Source of the DNA: Mucilaginibacter sp.
GTDB taxonomy: Bacteria; Bacteroidota; Bacteroidia; Sphingobacteriales; Sphingobacteriaceae
Reading direction: 5' to 3'
NCBI RefSeq assembly: GCF_025362475.1
Contig: NZ_JANYGH010000020.1
Location: forward strand, 1 to 64,000
Length of the DNA: 64,000 nt
The notes under the pieces are model-generated. The model made no database searches, was not told where the DNA came from, and saw only the letters and a program-made list of their open reading frames with translations. Shown here piece by piece: positions 50,371 to 59,745 of this stretch (positions within the stretch are counted from its first letter, which is position 1; the number at the start of each line of letters is the position of its first letter). A program made the position numbers and the translations under genes.

Positions 50371-51177
50371 CTAAACCATTGATGGCGCTAAACCAAATAA
50401 CTTTTTAAAGGCCACAAAGAAATGCGCGTAATCCTTAAACCCAACCTCCAGGTACACTTCAGAGGCTTTGACCTTTTTTTCCTTTAAGAGATAGTGCGCG
50501 TCTTCAAGCCGCTTTTGTAACAACCAGCGACTTGGCGTTGTATGGTATATTTTTTCAAAATCGCGCTTAAAGGTTGATAGGCTTCTGCCGGTAAGATAGG
50601 CAAAGTGCTGAAGATCGCCATTGTATTGATAATGCTCATTCATATAAGCCTGGAGATCTATTTTGCCCGGTTCGTTGAAATCAAACAGCAGGTTCCTTAG
50701 TTCCGGGTTAGCGCCCAGAAAAACCAATACCGCTTCCTTTATTTTTACTTTTACCAATTCGCCATCCATGTGCTGGCTGTGTTCCAGGTAGGGTAAAAGG
50801 GAGTCAATGTAATTATTAAAAAGGTGGTTGGGTTTCAATAAAAAAACATTGTCGTACTGCCTGCCGGCAGCGGTTATGTCGCGCCGGAATTGATCTTTTA
50901 ATTGCAGCAATGTATCGTGATCAATACAGATAGATATGGAGCGGTATTCGCCACCCGGCGGAGGCTGCTTCACAAACTTGCTCAACCGGTTTTTTACGGC
51001 AAAGCGGAAGTCGCCGGCTTTAAACAGGTGGGATTTGCCACCAAAATGAACCTCGGATGTGCCCGAAATAATATAGTCGACCACATGCTGCCTTATAAAA
51101 AGTTCACCCTCCACCATTCTTTTCGAAACGCAGGAATAAACAATTTGAGGTGAGCGCGGATTGGTGGTGTTAGCCAT
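50371..51177 (-). CDS. AraC-family transcriptional regulator
   Basis: 268 residues. The N-terminal half is a cupin-like sensing domain (YIISGTSEVHFGGKSHLFKAGDFRF). The C-terminal half carries two HTH motifs: DLQHFAYLTGRSLSTFKRDFEKIYHTTPSRWLLQKRL and KASEVYLEVGFKDYAHFFVAFKKLFG. It lies 77 bp after an SDR gene on the same strand but has its own promoter next to the start codon. It probably controls the SDR. Confidence 0.88.
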   Translation of the reverse strand: MANTTNPRSPQIVYSCVSKRMVEGELFIRQHVVDYIISGTSEVHFGGKSHLFKAGDFRFAVKNRLSKFVKQPPPGGEYRSISICIDHDTLLQLKDQFRRDITAAGRQYDNVFLLKPNHLFNNYIDSLLPYLEHSQHMDGELVKVKIKEAVLVFLGANPELRNLLFDFNEPGKIDLQAYMNEHYQYNGDLQHFAYLTGRSLSTFKRDFEKIYHTTPSRWLLQKRLEDAHYLLKEKKVKASEVYLEVGFKDYAHFFVAFKKLFGLAPSMV

Positions 51178-51182
51178 ATGAT

Positions 51183-51212
51183 CAAATATACGGGAACAGG
51201 GCTAATGTGCAA
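51183..51212 (-). promoter_or_regulatory. Promoter of the AraC-type gene, at the start codon
   Basis: On the minus strand, TTG (51210-51212) and TATATTTG (51183-51190) are separated by 19 bases, an exact match to the Bacteroidota consensus. The ATG follows five bases after the -7 element, predicting a leaderless or nearly leaderless mRNA. Confidence 0.65.
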
Positions 51213-51254
51213 ATTACATCATTCCTGTTCCCCGAGCTGGAGTTTAATTCCCGG

Positions 51255-52061
51255 TTAGCCTAAAAATATGGCCGACATTTCTTTTCTTGAAGCTTCGGCA
51301 CCAAGCTGCAAACGTCGCTCATGCATCTCTTTCGAGTCGGCGCCGGCGGTATAATGTACCTGGTCCTTTCCGTCGGTTGCTGCTTCATATATTACCCCGG
51401 CAATTTCTTCGGCGGTTGAACCGCCTGCGTTAGGATCCATCATACCGGCTACAACACCCAGGTAATGGTCCATTAATTCTTTATAGGGTTCAGCAGTTGT
51501 AAGCACCATATTTGATCCAAATTCAGTTCTGATAAAACCCGGCGCAACTGTTTTGATACCAATGCCAAAGGCAGCCAGTTCATAGCTCATCCCTTCTGTC
51601 CATCCTTGTAACCCCCATTTTACGGCATGGTATAAACTATCAAACGGAAAAGTGACCAAGCCGGCTATGGAGGTGATATTAATAAACAACCCATTTTTCT
51701 TTTCCCTGAAGTAAGGAACAAAAGCTTGCGTAACTCGTATCGCACCAAGCAAATTAGTATCAACCTGTTTTAATAATTGCTCGTCGCTTACGCTTTCCAG
51801 CGGACCTATTGCACCATAGGCCGCATTGTTAAGTACTACGTCTATATCTCCTAAAGCAATTGCGGCAGCGGCGGCGTTTTTAATTTCCTCGGGTTTAGTA
51901 ATATCGAGCGGCAAAACAGTGACCCGTTCCAGGCTGTCAAAATCTTTGCCCTTGCTTACGTCGCGCATAGTGGCGATCACCTTCCAGCCTTTGCTGTGAA
52001 ATAAATGAACTGCCGCTTTCCCAAGGCCGCTGGATGTACCGGTAATGAATATTGTTTTCAT
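51255..52061 (-). CDS. Short-chain dehydrogenase/reductase (SDR)
   Basis: 268 residues. TGTSSGLGKA at the N-terminus, NNAAYG, Ser in NITSIAG, and Tyr/Lys in YHAVKWG; the length and the VKWGLQGWTEGMSYELAAFG stretch match SDRs of the classical, ketoreductase-like group. The substrate is unknown. It is followed by the AraC-type gene. Confidence 0.86.
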   Translation of the reverse strand: MKTIFITGTSSGLGKAAVHLFHSKGWKVIATMRDVSKGKDFDSLERVTVLPLDITKPEEIKNAAAAAIALGDIDVVLNNAAYGAIGPLESVSDEQLLKQVDTNLLGAIRVTQAFVPYFREKKNGLFINITSIAGLVTFPFDSLYHAVKWGLQGWTEGMSYELAAFGIGIKTVAPGFIRTEFGSNMVLTTAEPYKELMDHYLGVVAGMMDPNAGGSTAEEIAGVIYEAATDGKDQVHYTAGADSKEMHERRLQLGAEASRKEMSAIFLG

Positions 52062-52193
52062 GTTTTCTTTGTTTTAATGATAACACAAAGAAAGGTGGAA
52101 TAACAACCCACCGCCTTGTTGAAAAGGTCAATTTACATTGCTTAAACGTTCAGTTGAAAAAGCGTATTTTTTTGACTATCAGCTAAATTATCA

Positions 52194-52694
52194 CTACTCC
52201 TCTTTTAAATGCAGCAGAATAAGAACCAGGACCAGGAAGCTGACAATTCGCTCCGCTGCGCCTAAGCCATTCCAACTTGTACTTTGCCACATCGCAAACC
52301 ATTCACCGCCCACCACTTCAAAACCTAAAAACCAGATTATTATTCCAATAGTAATTGCCGCGACAGCCCAATTTTTGGACGCATGAAACACCGAAGCATC
52401 TGATTTTAAGTTTTTGAAAAGCAGCCAGCCTCCCTTAATGCCGAAAAATGCCATCAATGCTTCCATCGCAATAAGGATAATATATCCGGCATGAAAAAGA
52501 AATGGGCTTTCCACATGCCTGTAATATAAATGGCTGCGCGGGAAAATCGTATCCATTTTCATCACATGCTCCACAAAATGATAATTGGTGAAATAGTCGG
52601 TTATATTGCCAATAACAACCAGTAAAGTCATTAAGGCGATAGCGGCAACAGCCACGGTTTTGGCAATGCGGAACAAAAACTGAACTGGATACAT
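52194..52694 (-). CDS. DUF2165-family small integral membrane protein
   Basis: 166 residues with four membrane helices at about 10-30 (AVAAIALMTLLVVIGNI), 68-88 (GYIILIAMEALMAFFGI), 108-128 (AVAAITIGIIIWFLGFEVVGGEW) and 145-163. DUF2165 hallmarks are NITDYFTNYHFVEHVMKMDTIFP and FEVVGGEWFAMWQS. Function unknown. Single gene divergent from the membrane protein at 52833. Confidence 0.78.
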   Translation of the reverse strand: MYPVQFLFRIAKTVAVAAIALMTLLVVIGNITDYFTNYHFVEHVMKMDTIFPRSHLYYRHVESPFLFHAGYIILIAMEALMAFFGIKGGWLLFKNLKSDASVFHASKNWAVAAITIGIIIWFLGFEVVGGEWFAMWQSTSWNGLGAAERIVSFLVLVLILLHLKEE

Positions 52695-52832
52695 AACGGT
52701 GATGGTTGGTTAAACAAATATGCTATTTCCTTTCCCGATTTTTGTATATTTAGGAGTTAGCAGTTTTGCACAAAAGGATCTCATAAAAACTAAATAAAGC
52801 GACTGCTTTGGCATATTCTAAACCGATATTGT

Positions 52833-53459
52833 ATGCTTAGAAAACACTCGATTTTAATTGGAATAATCATTTCTTTATTACTGCTGCTGGTAGCTACACT
52901 GTATTATCCGGGCGGCTCGCAACACGACAAAAACTCCATTGGGTACGACTGGAAAAACAACTACCTGAGTAACCTCTTTGGCGAAAAAGCAGTTAATGGC
53001 TTAAACAACGGATCCCGGATTTGGGCTATTTTCGGCATGTTGTTCCTTAGTGCCAGTTTTGCTTTATTTTTTATCGAAATTTCAAAGAAAATACCAACAA
53101 AGGGCGCAGCCAAAATAGTTAGATACTTTGGAGCCGGTGCAATGATATTTGCATTTTTAGCCGTGACACCATATCACGACATTATGGTTACCATAGCATG
53201 CACCATGGCCCTCGTAAGTATGTTTTATATTACCGTATTTGTATACAAATCCAGGTTGCTTTTATTTAAAATTATTTCCACCATTTGTCTTCTTGCTTTT
53301 TATTGCTCAGAGTATGTATATTATACCAGCAGCTACCTGGAGGTTTTACCCATTTTACAGAAACTTACGCTGTTCATCACAATTACCTGGGTTTTATCTT
53401 TACAATATTTTACAACAATAGCTGATTTTCAACCCGGAAAGAATGCTGCAACACAATAG
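52833..53459 (+). CDS. Integral membrane protein, DUF998-like topology
   Basis: 208 residues, six likely helices: SILIGIIISLLLLLVATLYY, IWAIFGMLFLSASFALFFI, GAGAMIFAFLAVTP, TIACTMALVSMFYITVFVY, IISTICLLAFYCSEYVYYT and LTLFITITWVLSLQYF. The first loop has LSNLFGEKAVNG and the third HDIMV, positions that are conserved in DUF998-type proteins. No catalytic motif is evident. A terminator follows. Confidence 0.55.
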   Translation: MLRKHSILIGIIISLLLLLVATLYYPGGSQHDKNSIGYDWKNNYLSNLFGEKAVNGLNNGSRIWAIFGMLFLSASFALFFIEISKKIPTKGAAKIVRYFGAGAMIFAFLAVTPYHDIMVTIACTMALVSMFYITVFVYKSRLLLFKIISTICLLAFYCSEYVYYTSSYLEVLPILQKLTLFITITWVLSLQYFTTIADFQPGKNAATQ

Positions 53460-53501
53460 ATGATCGAATAATGCATCGGGATTGGATGATAATCAATATT
53501 C

Positions 53502-53538
53502 AGTACCCGGCAGTATTCAATCGCCGGGTACTTTTTTT
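53502..53538. terminator. Terminator between convergent genes
   Basis: Perfect arms AGTACCCGGC (53502-53511) and GCCGGGTACT (53523-53532), followed by seven T. It ends the membrane-protein transcript and possibly the opposite ABC-F transcript. Confidence 0.8.
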
Positions 53539-53549
53539 AGATCACGTCC

Positions 53550-55139
53550 TTATTCAATATCGATGGAACGTTCCATATTTATTTGTTTCAGAAAAAAATC
53601 ATCGTGAGATACCACAAGGAGCGTTCCTTTATATTCATTAATGGCGGAGGTTAAAATTTCAATGTTCTGAATATCCAGGTTATTGGTGGGTTCATCCAAT
53701 ATAATAACATCGGGTGCCTGCCTGCCTATTGTTAGGGAGCAAAGCATCAATCGCATTTTCTCGCCGCCACTAAGCGCATTACAGGGTTTACTCCAATAGT
53801 CCTTTGTAAATAAAAAACGGTTTAAGCGAATTTTGATATCATGCTCCTGTAATGCACCCGAATTAAATTGTTGGGTCTGTTCATAAACGTTAAGTTTATT
53901 ATCAATCAGTGAGTAGTCCTGGTCAATGTAAATAGTGCTGATAGCTGCCCTGTCAATGGTTCCTGCAAGCGGCTCTAACTCACCTAAAATCATTTTTATT
54001 ACCGTTGTTTTACCAGAGCCATTTACCCCATTGAGTGCAATACGTTCGCCACTCCTGATTTGGAAATTCAGCGCCTGTTGCCAAAGCAATTGATTGGCGT
54101 ATCCAAAGTTGATGTTTTTTGCATCAATCAATACCTTCCCCCTGTGAAGCCCGGAATTGTTGAACCCCATCTTCATTTTACCGATATCCGGCAAATCGCT
54201 CCGTAATTGAGTTAACTCCTGCGAAATAGAACCCACTTTTTCTGCATGTACCCCTTTTACCCGCGAGGTACTTTTCTCTGCATTGTTTTTGAATGTGTTC
54301 ATAGAAATAGTGGGTAGCCCAGCCTTTTCCTGCTTTTTCTTTCCCCGGGCATCCAGTTTTTGCTGCCGTTCCAATGATTCCCTTTCGGTATCCTTTGCTT
54401 TACGGAGCGCCTTTTCTTTGCTTTTAACATCCTGGTTTAAAGCATCGCTTTCAATCATTTTTTGCTCGGCGTAAAAATCATAATTGCCACCGTATACTGT
54501 GATGCCGTGTTTGCTGAGTTCGCAAACCGTATTCAGGAGATTTAATAGGGTCCTGTCATGGCTTACCACCACCAGCGTGTTGGAGGTGGTTTCGATATAA
54601 TTGTAAAGCATGGCCCTGCTGGCTCTGTCCAGGTGATTGCTCGGTTCATCCAGTAAAACTATTTGGGGGCGGTGCATGATTATGCCTGCCAAAAAAACTT
54701 TCGTTTTTTGTCCGCCGCTCAGTTTTTCCATTTTTTCAGAGAGATCTAATCCTTCAAGGTCCCAATGCGCCAAAGCTTCTCTGCAACGTTCTTCTATTGC
54801 CCAGTCATCATCAAGCAATGCCATATTTGTATCGGTTACGTTGCCGTCAAGAATTTCTGTTAAGGCATTTAATTTCGCGTCAATTTCAAGGGCCTGGGCA
54901 ATACTATAATCATTATACTGGCCAAAAATCTGTGGCACATAGTATGGCCTGGTGGTAGTTTTTATGAGTCCGTTTGAAGGTTGTAATTTTCCGGCCGAAA
55001 GTTTCAGCAGGGTAGATTTCCCTATACCGTTATTGCCAATTAAGGCTATTTTATCTTGTTTGTTGATAACGAGGTTAATATCAGCAAACAACAAATCCCT
55101 ATTGGGATGTATGTAAGCAACATCTTGCAGAATAAGCAT
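53550..55139 (-). CDS. ABC-F family ATPase
   Basis: 529 residues, two ABC domains in one chain without membrane segments. Domain 1 (about 1-235): Walker A GNNGIGKST, signature LSGGQKTK, Walker B IVLLDEPSNHLD. A linker of about 70 charged residues follows (KSKEKALRKAKDTERESLERQQK). Domain 2 (about 325-529): GVNGSGKTT, LSGGEKMR, IILDEPTNNLD. ABC-F proteins act on the ribosome; some protect it from antibiotics. Short linker and lack of C-terminal extension do not decide the subgroup. Confidence 0.88.
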   Translation of the reverse strand: MLILQDVAYIHPNRDLLFADINLVINKQDKIALIGNNGIGKSTLLKLSAGKLQPSNGLIKTTTRPYYVPQIFGQYNDYSIAQALEIDAKLNALTEILDGNVTDTNMALLDDDWAIEERCREALAHWDLEGLDLSEKMEKLSGGQKTKVFLAGIIMHRPQIVLLDEPSNHLDRASRAMLYNYIETTSNTLVVVSHDRTLLNLLNTVCELSKHGITVYGGNYDFYAEQKMIESDALNQDVKSKEKALRKAKDTERESLERQQKLDARGKKKQEKAGLPTISMNTFKNNAEKSTSRVKGVHAEKVGSISQELTQLRSDLPDIGKMKMGFNNSGLHRGKVLIDAKNINFGYANQLLWQQALNFQIRSGERIALNGVNGSGKTTVIKMILGELEPLAGTIDRAAISTIYIDQDYSLIDNKLNVYEQTQQFNSGALQEHDIKIRLNRFLFTKDYWSKPCNALSGGEKMRLMLCSLTIGRQAPDVIILDEPTNNLDIQNIEILTSAINEYKGTLLVVSHDDFFLKQINMERSIDIE

Positions 55140-55347
55140 AATTTCTTTTAAAAGAGTGAATAATTACAGGAGCCTGATAGGGTCCTGTTTATTTTCCCGG
55201 AAAGAAATTAGCTATTACATACAGCGGTGTTTTAATTACGCAGGCAAAAATAAAAAAATACTATGAAATCTGTCAAACAAAAGGGCTTGGGATGTTGAAA
55301 TATTATACCTGCAAATTTTGATTATATTCGTTCAGCTAATTTATCTG

Positions 55348-55929
55348 ATGAGTAAAGAACACCTTTCTGCTTTTTTTCACAATAGCAACCTGGTTTCATT
55401 ATCTATGGCTAAAGAACTCGCCGATAGGTTTGAACAAAAGGTTATTGCAAAAAATCATTTCCTGCTTACCGAAGATAAGATAGCCGATGAATATTTATTT
55501 CTTGACAAGGGTTATATGCGGGCCTTTGCCTTCGATATTGAGGGAAATGAGATAACTACTAATTTTTACGCGCCGGGACAGATCATTTTTGAAGTGGCTT
55601 CATTTTTCAACCGGACGAGATCAAAAGAAAACATACAGGCTTTAACAGATTGCGAAGGCTGGTTTATCACCTATAAGCAGTTAAATGACCTTTTCCATTC
55701 TTTACCCGAATTTAGAGAGTTTGGACGATCGATGCTGGTGAAAGGATTTTCGGAACTCAAAACCCGGATGCTGTCTACGATCACCGAAACAGCGGAAGAG
55801 CGTTATGCCACTTTATTAAAAACTAAGCCGGAGATATTTCAGCACGCCCCTTTAAAAAACATTGCAACCTATCTTGGCATTACAGATACCTCATTAAGCA
55901 GGATAAGGGCCGCCCTTTCAAAAAAATAA
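55348..55929 (+). CDS. Crp/Fnr-family transcriptional regulator
   Basis: 193 residues from ATG 55348; the frame from 55318 overlaps a -7-like TATATTCG (55323-55330). Beta-roll at about 20-110 (HFLLTEDKIADEYLFLDKGYMRAFAFD, FYAPGQIIFEVASFF), then a helix and an HTH with IATYLGITDTSLSRIRAA. The AEERYATLLKTKPEIFQHAP segment is shared with the paralogues at 3645 and 49242. It precedes two co-directional genes (membrane protein, small alpha/beta protein) and probably controls them. Confidence 0.84.
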   Translation: MSKEHLSAFFHNSNLVSLSMAKELADRFEQKVIAKNHFLLTEDKIADEYLFLDKGYMRAFAFDIEGNEITTNFYAPGQIIFEVASFFNRTRSKENIQALTDCEGWFITYKQLNDLFHSLPEFREFGRSMLVKGFSELKTRMLSTITETAEERYATLLKTKPEIFQHAPLKNIATYLGITDTSLSRIRAALSKK

Positions 55930-56009
55930 ACACATTATCATTTCTTGTCATTTGGCAAGATGCCGCGGTTGTAGTTTCCCGTCCTTTGTTTCATCAAAAC
56001 AACAAAACG

Positions 56010-56687
56010 ATGGAACATTTACCAATCTATATCCCAGTAATATTTGTACTCACCACGTTGCTCACCGTAGCATTGATGTACAAAGCCAGCAATCATTCCA
56101 AACCCGTAATTATTATCATGCTGCTGTGGCTTGTGTTGCAGTCAACAATCGGTCTATCAGGGTTTTACCTTATCAGCAGCGGCACTCCTCCCAGGTTCGC
56201 GCTGTTACTCATGCCGCCGGTTGTGCTGATTGTAATTCTGTTCCTTACAAAAAAAGGCAGGCTGTTAATGGATGGCTTCGATGCAAAAACATTAACGCTG
56301 ATCCATATCGTGAGGGTTCCGGTAGAGCTCACCTTATATTGGTTATTCCTCCATAAGGCGATACCGGAAATTATGACTTTTGAGGGCCGAAACTTTGATA
56401 TTCTGTGCGGGCTAACCGCGCCGTTGATTTATTACTGGGGATACATCAAAAATGCACTCGGCAGGAGCGCGCTGCTGGCCTGGAATATTGCTTGTTTATT
56501 ACTACTGGCCAATATTGTTGTTACCGGGATATTATCAGCGCCGTTTGATTTCCAGAAGCTTGCCTTCGATCAGCCTAACGTTGCCTTGTTCTATTTCCCC
56601 TTTGTATGGCTTCCTTGTTTTATTGTGCCCATTGCATTACTGGCTCACATAGTCAACATCAGAAAATTAATCAAAAACAAAAATTAA
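56010..56687 (+). CDS. Integral membrane protein (unknown)
   Basis: 225 residues from ATG 56010. Six to seven hydrophobic helices, among them IYIPVIFVLTTLLTVALMY, IIIMLLWLVLQSTIGLSGFY, FALLLMPPVVLIVILFL, LLAWNIACLLLLANIVVTGI and FPFVWLPCFIVPIALLAHIV. A conserved-looking motif LIHIVRVPVELTLYWLF lies mid-protein. This type is common next to Crp-like regulators in Bacteroidota; function unknown. Confidence 0.6.
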   Translation: MEHLPIYIPVIFVLTTLLTVALMYKASNHSKPVIIIMLLWLVLQSTIGLSGFYLISSGTPPRFALLLMPPVVLIVILFLTKKGRLLMDGFDAKTLTLIHIVRVPVELTLYWLFLHKAIPEIMTFEGRNFDILCGLTAPLIYYWGYIKNALGRSALLAWNIACLLLLANIVVTGILSAPFDFQKLAFDQPNVALFYFPFVWLPCFIVPIALLAHIVNIRKLIKNKN

Positions 56688-56708
56688 CACATTTTAAATA
56701 AGTAGATC

Positions 56709-57068
56709 ATGAACACAGAAAATAGCAGTGCAGAAAATTTAGTAGACCTAAGTACTCCAACAACAAAAATACTGGCCATAGGCAGCTGGACAGAAAAAGG
56801 ATTAATAAAGAGCGATAGACTTCCGGTAATGATCAAAGAGGTGCCCGCAACGGTGAGCCTTTATCTAACCGGTGCAATTGAGCAGTGGTATGTTAAGCCG
56901 GATATCAGCGGAGTGGTATTCATCATGAACGTTACAAGCCCCGCCGAAGCACAACGGCTTCTGGAGAAACTCCCCTTAGGTGTAGCCGGCATGATGGATT
57001 TTGATTTCATCCCACTCGGACCAATCAGCCCGCTTCGCTTTTTATTAAAAAATGAATCTGCTGATTAA
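56709..57068 (+). CDS. Small dimeric alpha/beta-barrel-like protein (muconolactone-isomerase-like)
   Basis: 119 residues. The C-terminal 60 residues (GVVFIMNVTSPAEAQRLLEKLP, then FDFIPLGPISPL) follow the beta-alpha-beta pattern of muconolactone isomerase and YCII-like dimeric barrels. The N-terminal part has ILAIGSWTEKGL. Such domains isomerise or break down small aromatic products or simply dimerise. It is 22 bp after the membrane protein and probably co-transcribed. Confidence 0.5.
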   Translation: MNTENSSAENLVDLSTPTTKILAIGSWTEKGLIKSDRLPVMIKEVPATVSLYLTGAIEQWYVKPDISGVVFIMNVTSPAEAQRLLEKLPLGVAGMMDFDFIPLGPISPLRFLLKNESAD

Positions 57069-57087
57069 ATTCAGTTAGCTATAATAT

Positions 57088-57124
57088 AAAAGCACGGTAG
57101 TTTTGAGTACTACCGTGCTTTTTT
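57088..57124 (+). terminator. Rho-independent terminator
   Basis: AAAAGCACGGTAGT (57088-57101) pairs with ACTACCGTGCTTTT (57109-57122), with T residues to 57124. It ends the Crp/membrane-protein transcript. The rest of 57069-57420 shows no convincing gene. Confidence 0.8.
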
Positions 57125-57420
57125 GTGCCCCAACGCTGTAAAGACGACGAGGAATAAAGCAAAGCGTAGAAAAATTGTAAGCTTATCTGCAGGACTTGAA
57201 ATAATGACGGCTATAGGGTGCAATCAAATATTTTTAGTCGGTGGCCGGTTTTGTCACAATAAATATGGAGATTCCTTCAGATTTCGGAAGTTCGAAGTTT
57301 TGACTATAAAAAGTAAATGTTAGTTTGAACATATCACCACCACAGTTAGCACAGGTATCCGGGCAACCCCTATCTCCACGCTTATAATAGTTTGCGAAAT
57401 AGGGAATTGCCTCAGTCCGG

Positions 57421-58493
57421 TCAACGCTGAAGGATAAGCTGTGTTTCTGTTACCAGTGCCTGCATTAGCTCTGCCGCTTTGGTATGTTTCAAACTAACCG
57501 CATTTTGTCCCGACCAAAAATTGATCATATCTGTTTTACCCTGGGCAACTGCCGCCGCTCTTAAAGGTCCCATCAGGCGGGTTTGGAGTGGGAATGGCAG
57601 TACTTCGGTTTCGTATTTAACCTCTTCGGTAATGCGGTTACGAATCATTCTGCCCATTCTGCCGGTTAAGGATTTGGATAGTACCGTATATTTAGCTTCG
57701 TCGGACATTAGCCGGGCTTTATGAATAGGTGTGGCGTTTGATTCATCAGTAATCAAGAAGGCCGTTCCCAACTGTACAGCATCGGCACCCAGTGTTAATG
57801 CAGCTGCAACGCCTTTACCATCTGCAATACCACCCGCGGCAATGATGGGTGTTTTTACTTTGCTTTTCAATTGTTGAACCAGGGCAAATGTTCCGGTTAA
57901 AGAATCATAAGCCGGCCGTAAGAATGATGGGCGGTGGCCTCCTGCTTCAAAGCCGGCAGCAACTATCGCATCCACACCCGCTTCTTCCAAAGCTAATGCT
58001 TCATCAATAGTAGTGGCAGCGCCTACGGTTTTGATTCCCAATCTGCGTGCTTCATTCAGTATCTCTTTTGGCGGGATCCCGAATATAAAGCTGAATACAG
58101 CTGGCTTTATCTGGAAGATAGCTTCTACCTGCTTCAAGAATTTGGATGGAATATTGGTATTCAGTTCTGGCAGCGGGATTTCCAGCTCATCAAAATAGGG
58201 CTTAAACAATGCCTCCACTTTTTGCAAGTTTTCTGCAGAGAAATTGGTCAGGCGTTCATCAACATCAGATACCCATAGGTTAATATTATAAGGTTTATCT
58301 GTTTTGGCCTGATGATCTGGCTGGTTTCCAGTATTTGTTCGGGGGTAAGGGTGTAGGCTCCAAGGCTTCCCAGTCCGCCCGCGTTTGATACTGCTACTAA
58401 AAGCTCGGGTGTTGAAAAGTCTCCACCCATGGGGCCCAGCAATATAGGATATTTGATACCCAATAGTTGGGTGATTTTTGTTTGGTTCCACAT
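57421..58493 (-). pseudogene. Nitronate monooxygenase gene with one-base frameshift
   Basis: Read from ATG 58493, the first 61 residues are the N-terminus of an FMN-dependent nitronate monooxygenase (GIKYPILLGPMGGDFSTPELL, SNAGGLGSLGAYTL, QILETSQIIR). The frame then runs into a stop; the remaining 295 residues continue in the neighbouring frame from KTDKPYNINLWVSD through VGAATTIDEALALEEAGVDAIVAAG, AAGGIADGKGVAAALTLGADAVQLGT (FMN phosphate loop) to the end. One base is missing near 58308 in AGGCC. If restored, the protein would be about 357 residues, normal length. It is last in the run SDR-NTF2-NMO. Confidence 0.8.
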
Positions 58494-58496
58494 GGC

Positions 58497-58874
58497 TTAA
58501 ACATTTACATGCGTTAATAATTTGTTAACAATAACCCATTTACCATCAATCTTGTTTAGCGAAAGCAGGTCATAATAATTAAACTCAAACATAGGTACAT
58601 GAACCTTAGCAAAAGCTATGGAATTGATAATCTCTATTGCCAATACCTTCATACCGAATGTTTCATTCAGTTCATGCGGGCTTTTGCGGAGTTTAACACC
58701 TTCCAGGTACTGATCAAGGGTTTTAAAATAGGGCTGTCCGTTTATATCGCCGGCTACCAATGCCTGCGGGTGAAAAGCACTGCGGAGCCGCGCTAAATCC
58801 CCAAAAAAAATGCCATCAAAGTAGGTGGATAATACCGCTGCTACAGCCTTTGCATTATCTCTATAGGTGTTCAT
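58497..58874 (-). CDS. NTF2-like protein (putative lumazine-binding type)
   Basis: 125 residues from ATG 58874 (MNTYRDNAKAVAAVLSTYFDGI); the longer frame to 58931 lacks support. NTF2 fold: long N-terminal helix, LRSAFHPQALVAGDINGQPYFK, then AFAKVHVPMFEFNYYDLLSLNKIDGKWVIVNKLL, the strand pair closing the cone. Resembles PF12893-type proteins of unknown role. It is 3 bp before the nitronate monooxygenase gene and after the SDR. Confidence 0.72.
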   Translation of the reverse strand: MNTYRDNAKAVAAVLSTYFDGIFFGDLARLRSAFHPQALVAGDINGQPYFKTLDQYLEGVKLRKSPHELNETFGMKVLAIEIINSIAFAKVHVPMFEFNYYDLLSLNKIDGKWVIVNKLLTHVNV

Positions 58875-58945
58875 TGTTTTTTTTGTTTTGCGATGAATAG
58901 CCATGCAAAGGCTTATTAAGTGCCTTTGCATGGCTGTTTATCTAA

Positions 58946-59692
58946 TTATGCAATATGGTGACCAGATACGTGCCCGCCATCCAGATTGATAATTTCGCCG
59001 GTTACAAAATTGCTGCCTGCCAGGTAAAGGGCCAGTTCTGCAACATCCCTGGTTTCGCCAATACGGTTAAGTAAGTGAAGGCCGGCAAGACTATCGGCAT
59101 CGCTTACGCCTGTTTTAGCCTGTAAGGGGCTTCTGATAATACCCGGAGCTATGGCGTTTACACGGATGTTGTTTTTTCCAAATTCTGTAGCCAGTTGTTT
59201 GGTTAAAGCATGGATACCGCCTTTGCTTGAAATTGGGGCTGTAGCAGGGAAACCACCTATAGCATGGTCAACCAATACCGTGCCGATGTTGATGATCGAA
59301 CCTTCACCTTGTACCAGCATTTGCCTAATAGCCGACTGACTGGTGAAGTATGTACCTTTTAGGTTAATATTTAAAAAGCTGTCAAGGTGGGCTTCATCCA
59401 CATCTAAAAATTGTTTAGGTTCAAATATGCCGGCATTGTTTACCAGTACATCAACTGCGCCAAAGCGTGTTACCGCTGTATCAACAAGTAACTGGCCGGT
59501 TGTCGGTTTGCTGATGTCGCCGACTACCATGGCTAAGCGGTCGTGGTTACCCAGTTCATCAAAGGTTGCCTTTAAATTGTTTTCATTGGCACCGTTAATA
59601 ATTACGTTATGTCCGTGTTGTAAAAATATTTCGGCGATGGCTTTGCCAATCCCTGTTGAGCCGCCGGTTACTATAACTGTTTGTGTTTTCAT
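58946..59692 (-). CDS. Short-chain dehydrogenase/reductase (SDR)
   Basis: 248 residues. TGGSTGIGKA, NNAGIF, Ser in IINIGTVL (Ser replaced by Gly at the usual catalytic position region), and Tyr/Lys weak: SSKGGIHALTK replaces the canonical YxxxK, so Ser-Ser-Lys stands where Tyr would be expected. C-terminal SNFVTGEIINLDGGHV is typical. The odd active site suggests altered or lost catalysis. Fifty-three bp separate it from the YceI gene upstream. Confidence 0.8.
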   Translation of the reverse strand: MKTQTVIVTGGSTGIGKAIAEIFLQHGHNVIINGANENNLKATFDELGNHDRLAMVVGDISKPTTGQLLVDTAVTRFGAVDVLVNNAGIFEPKQFLDVDEAHLDSFLNINLKGTYFTSQSAIRQMLVQGEGSIINIGTVLVDHAIGGFPATAPISSKGGIHALTKQLATEFGKNNIRVNAIAPGIIRSPLQAKTGVSDADSLAGLHLLNRIGETRDVAELALYLAGSNFVTGEIINLDGGHVSGHHIA

Positions 59693-59745
59693 GATCTTGT
59701 TTAAAAATTGTTTTTGAAATTTGCTTTAGCTGTTAGGCTATTAAA

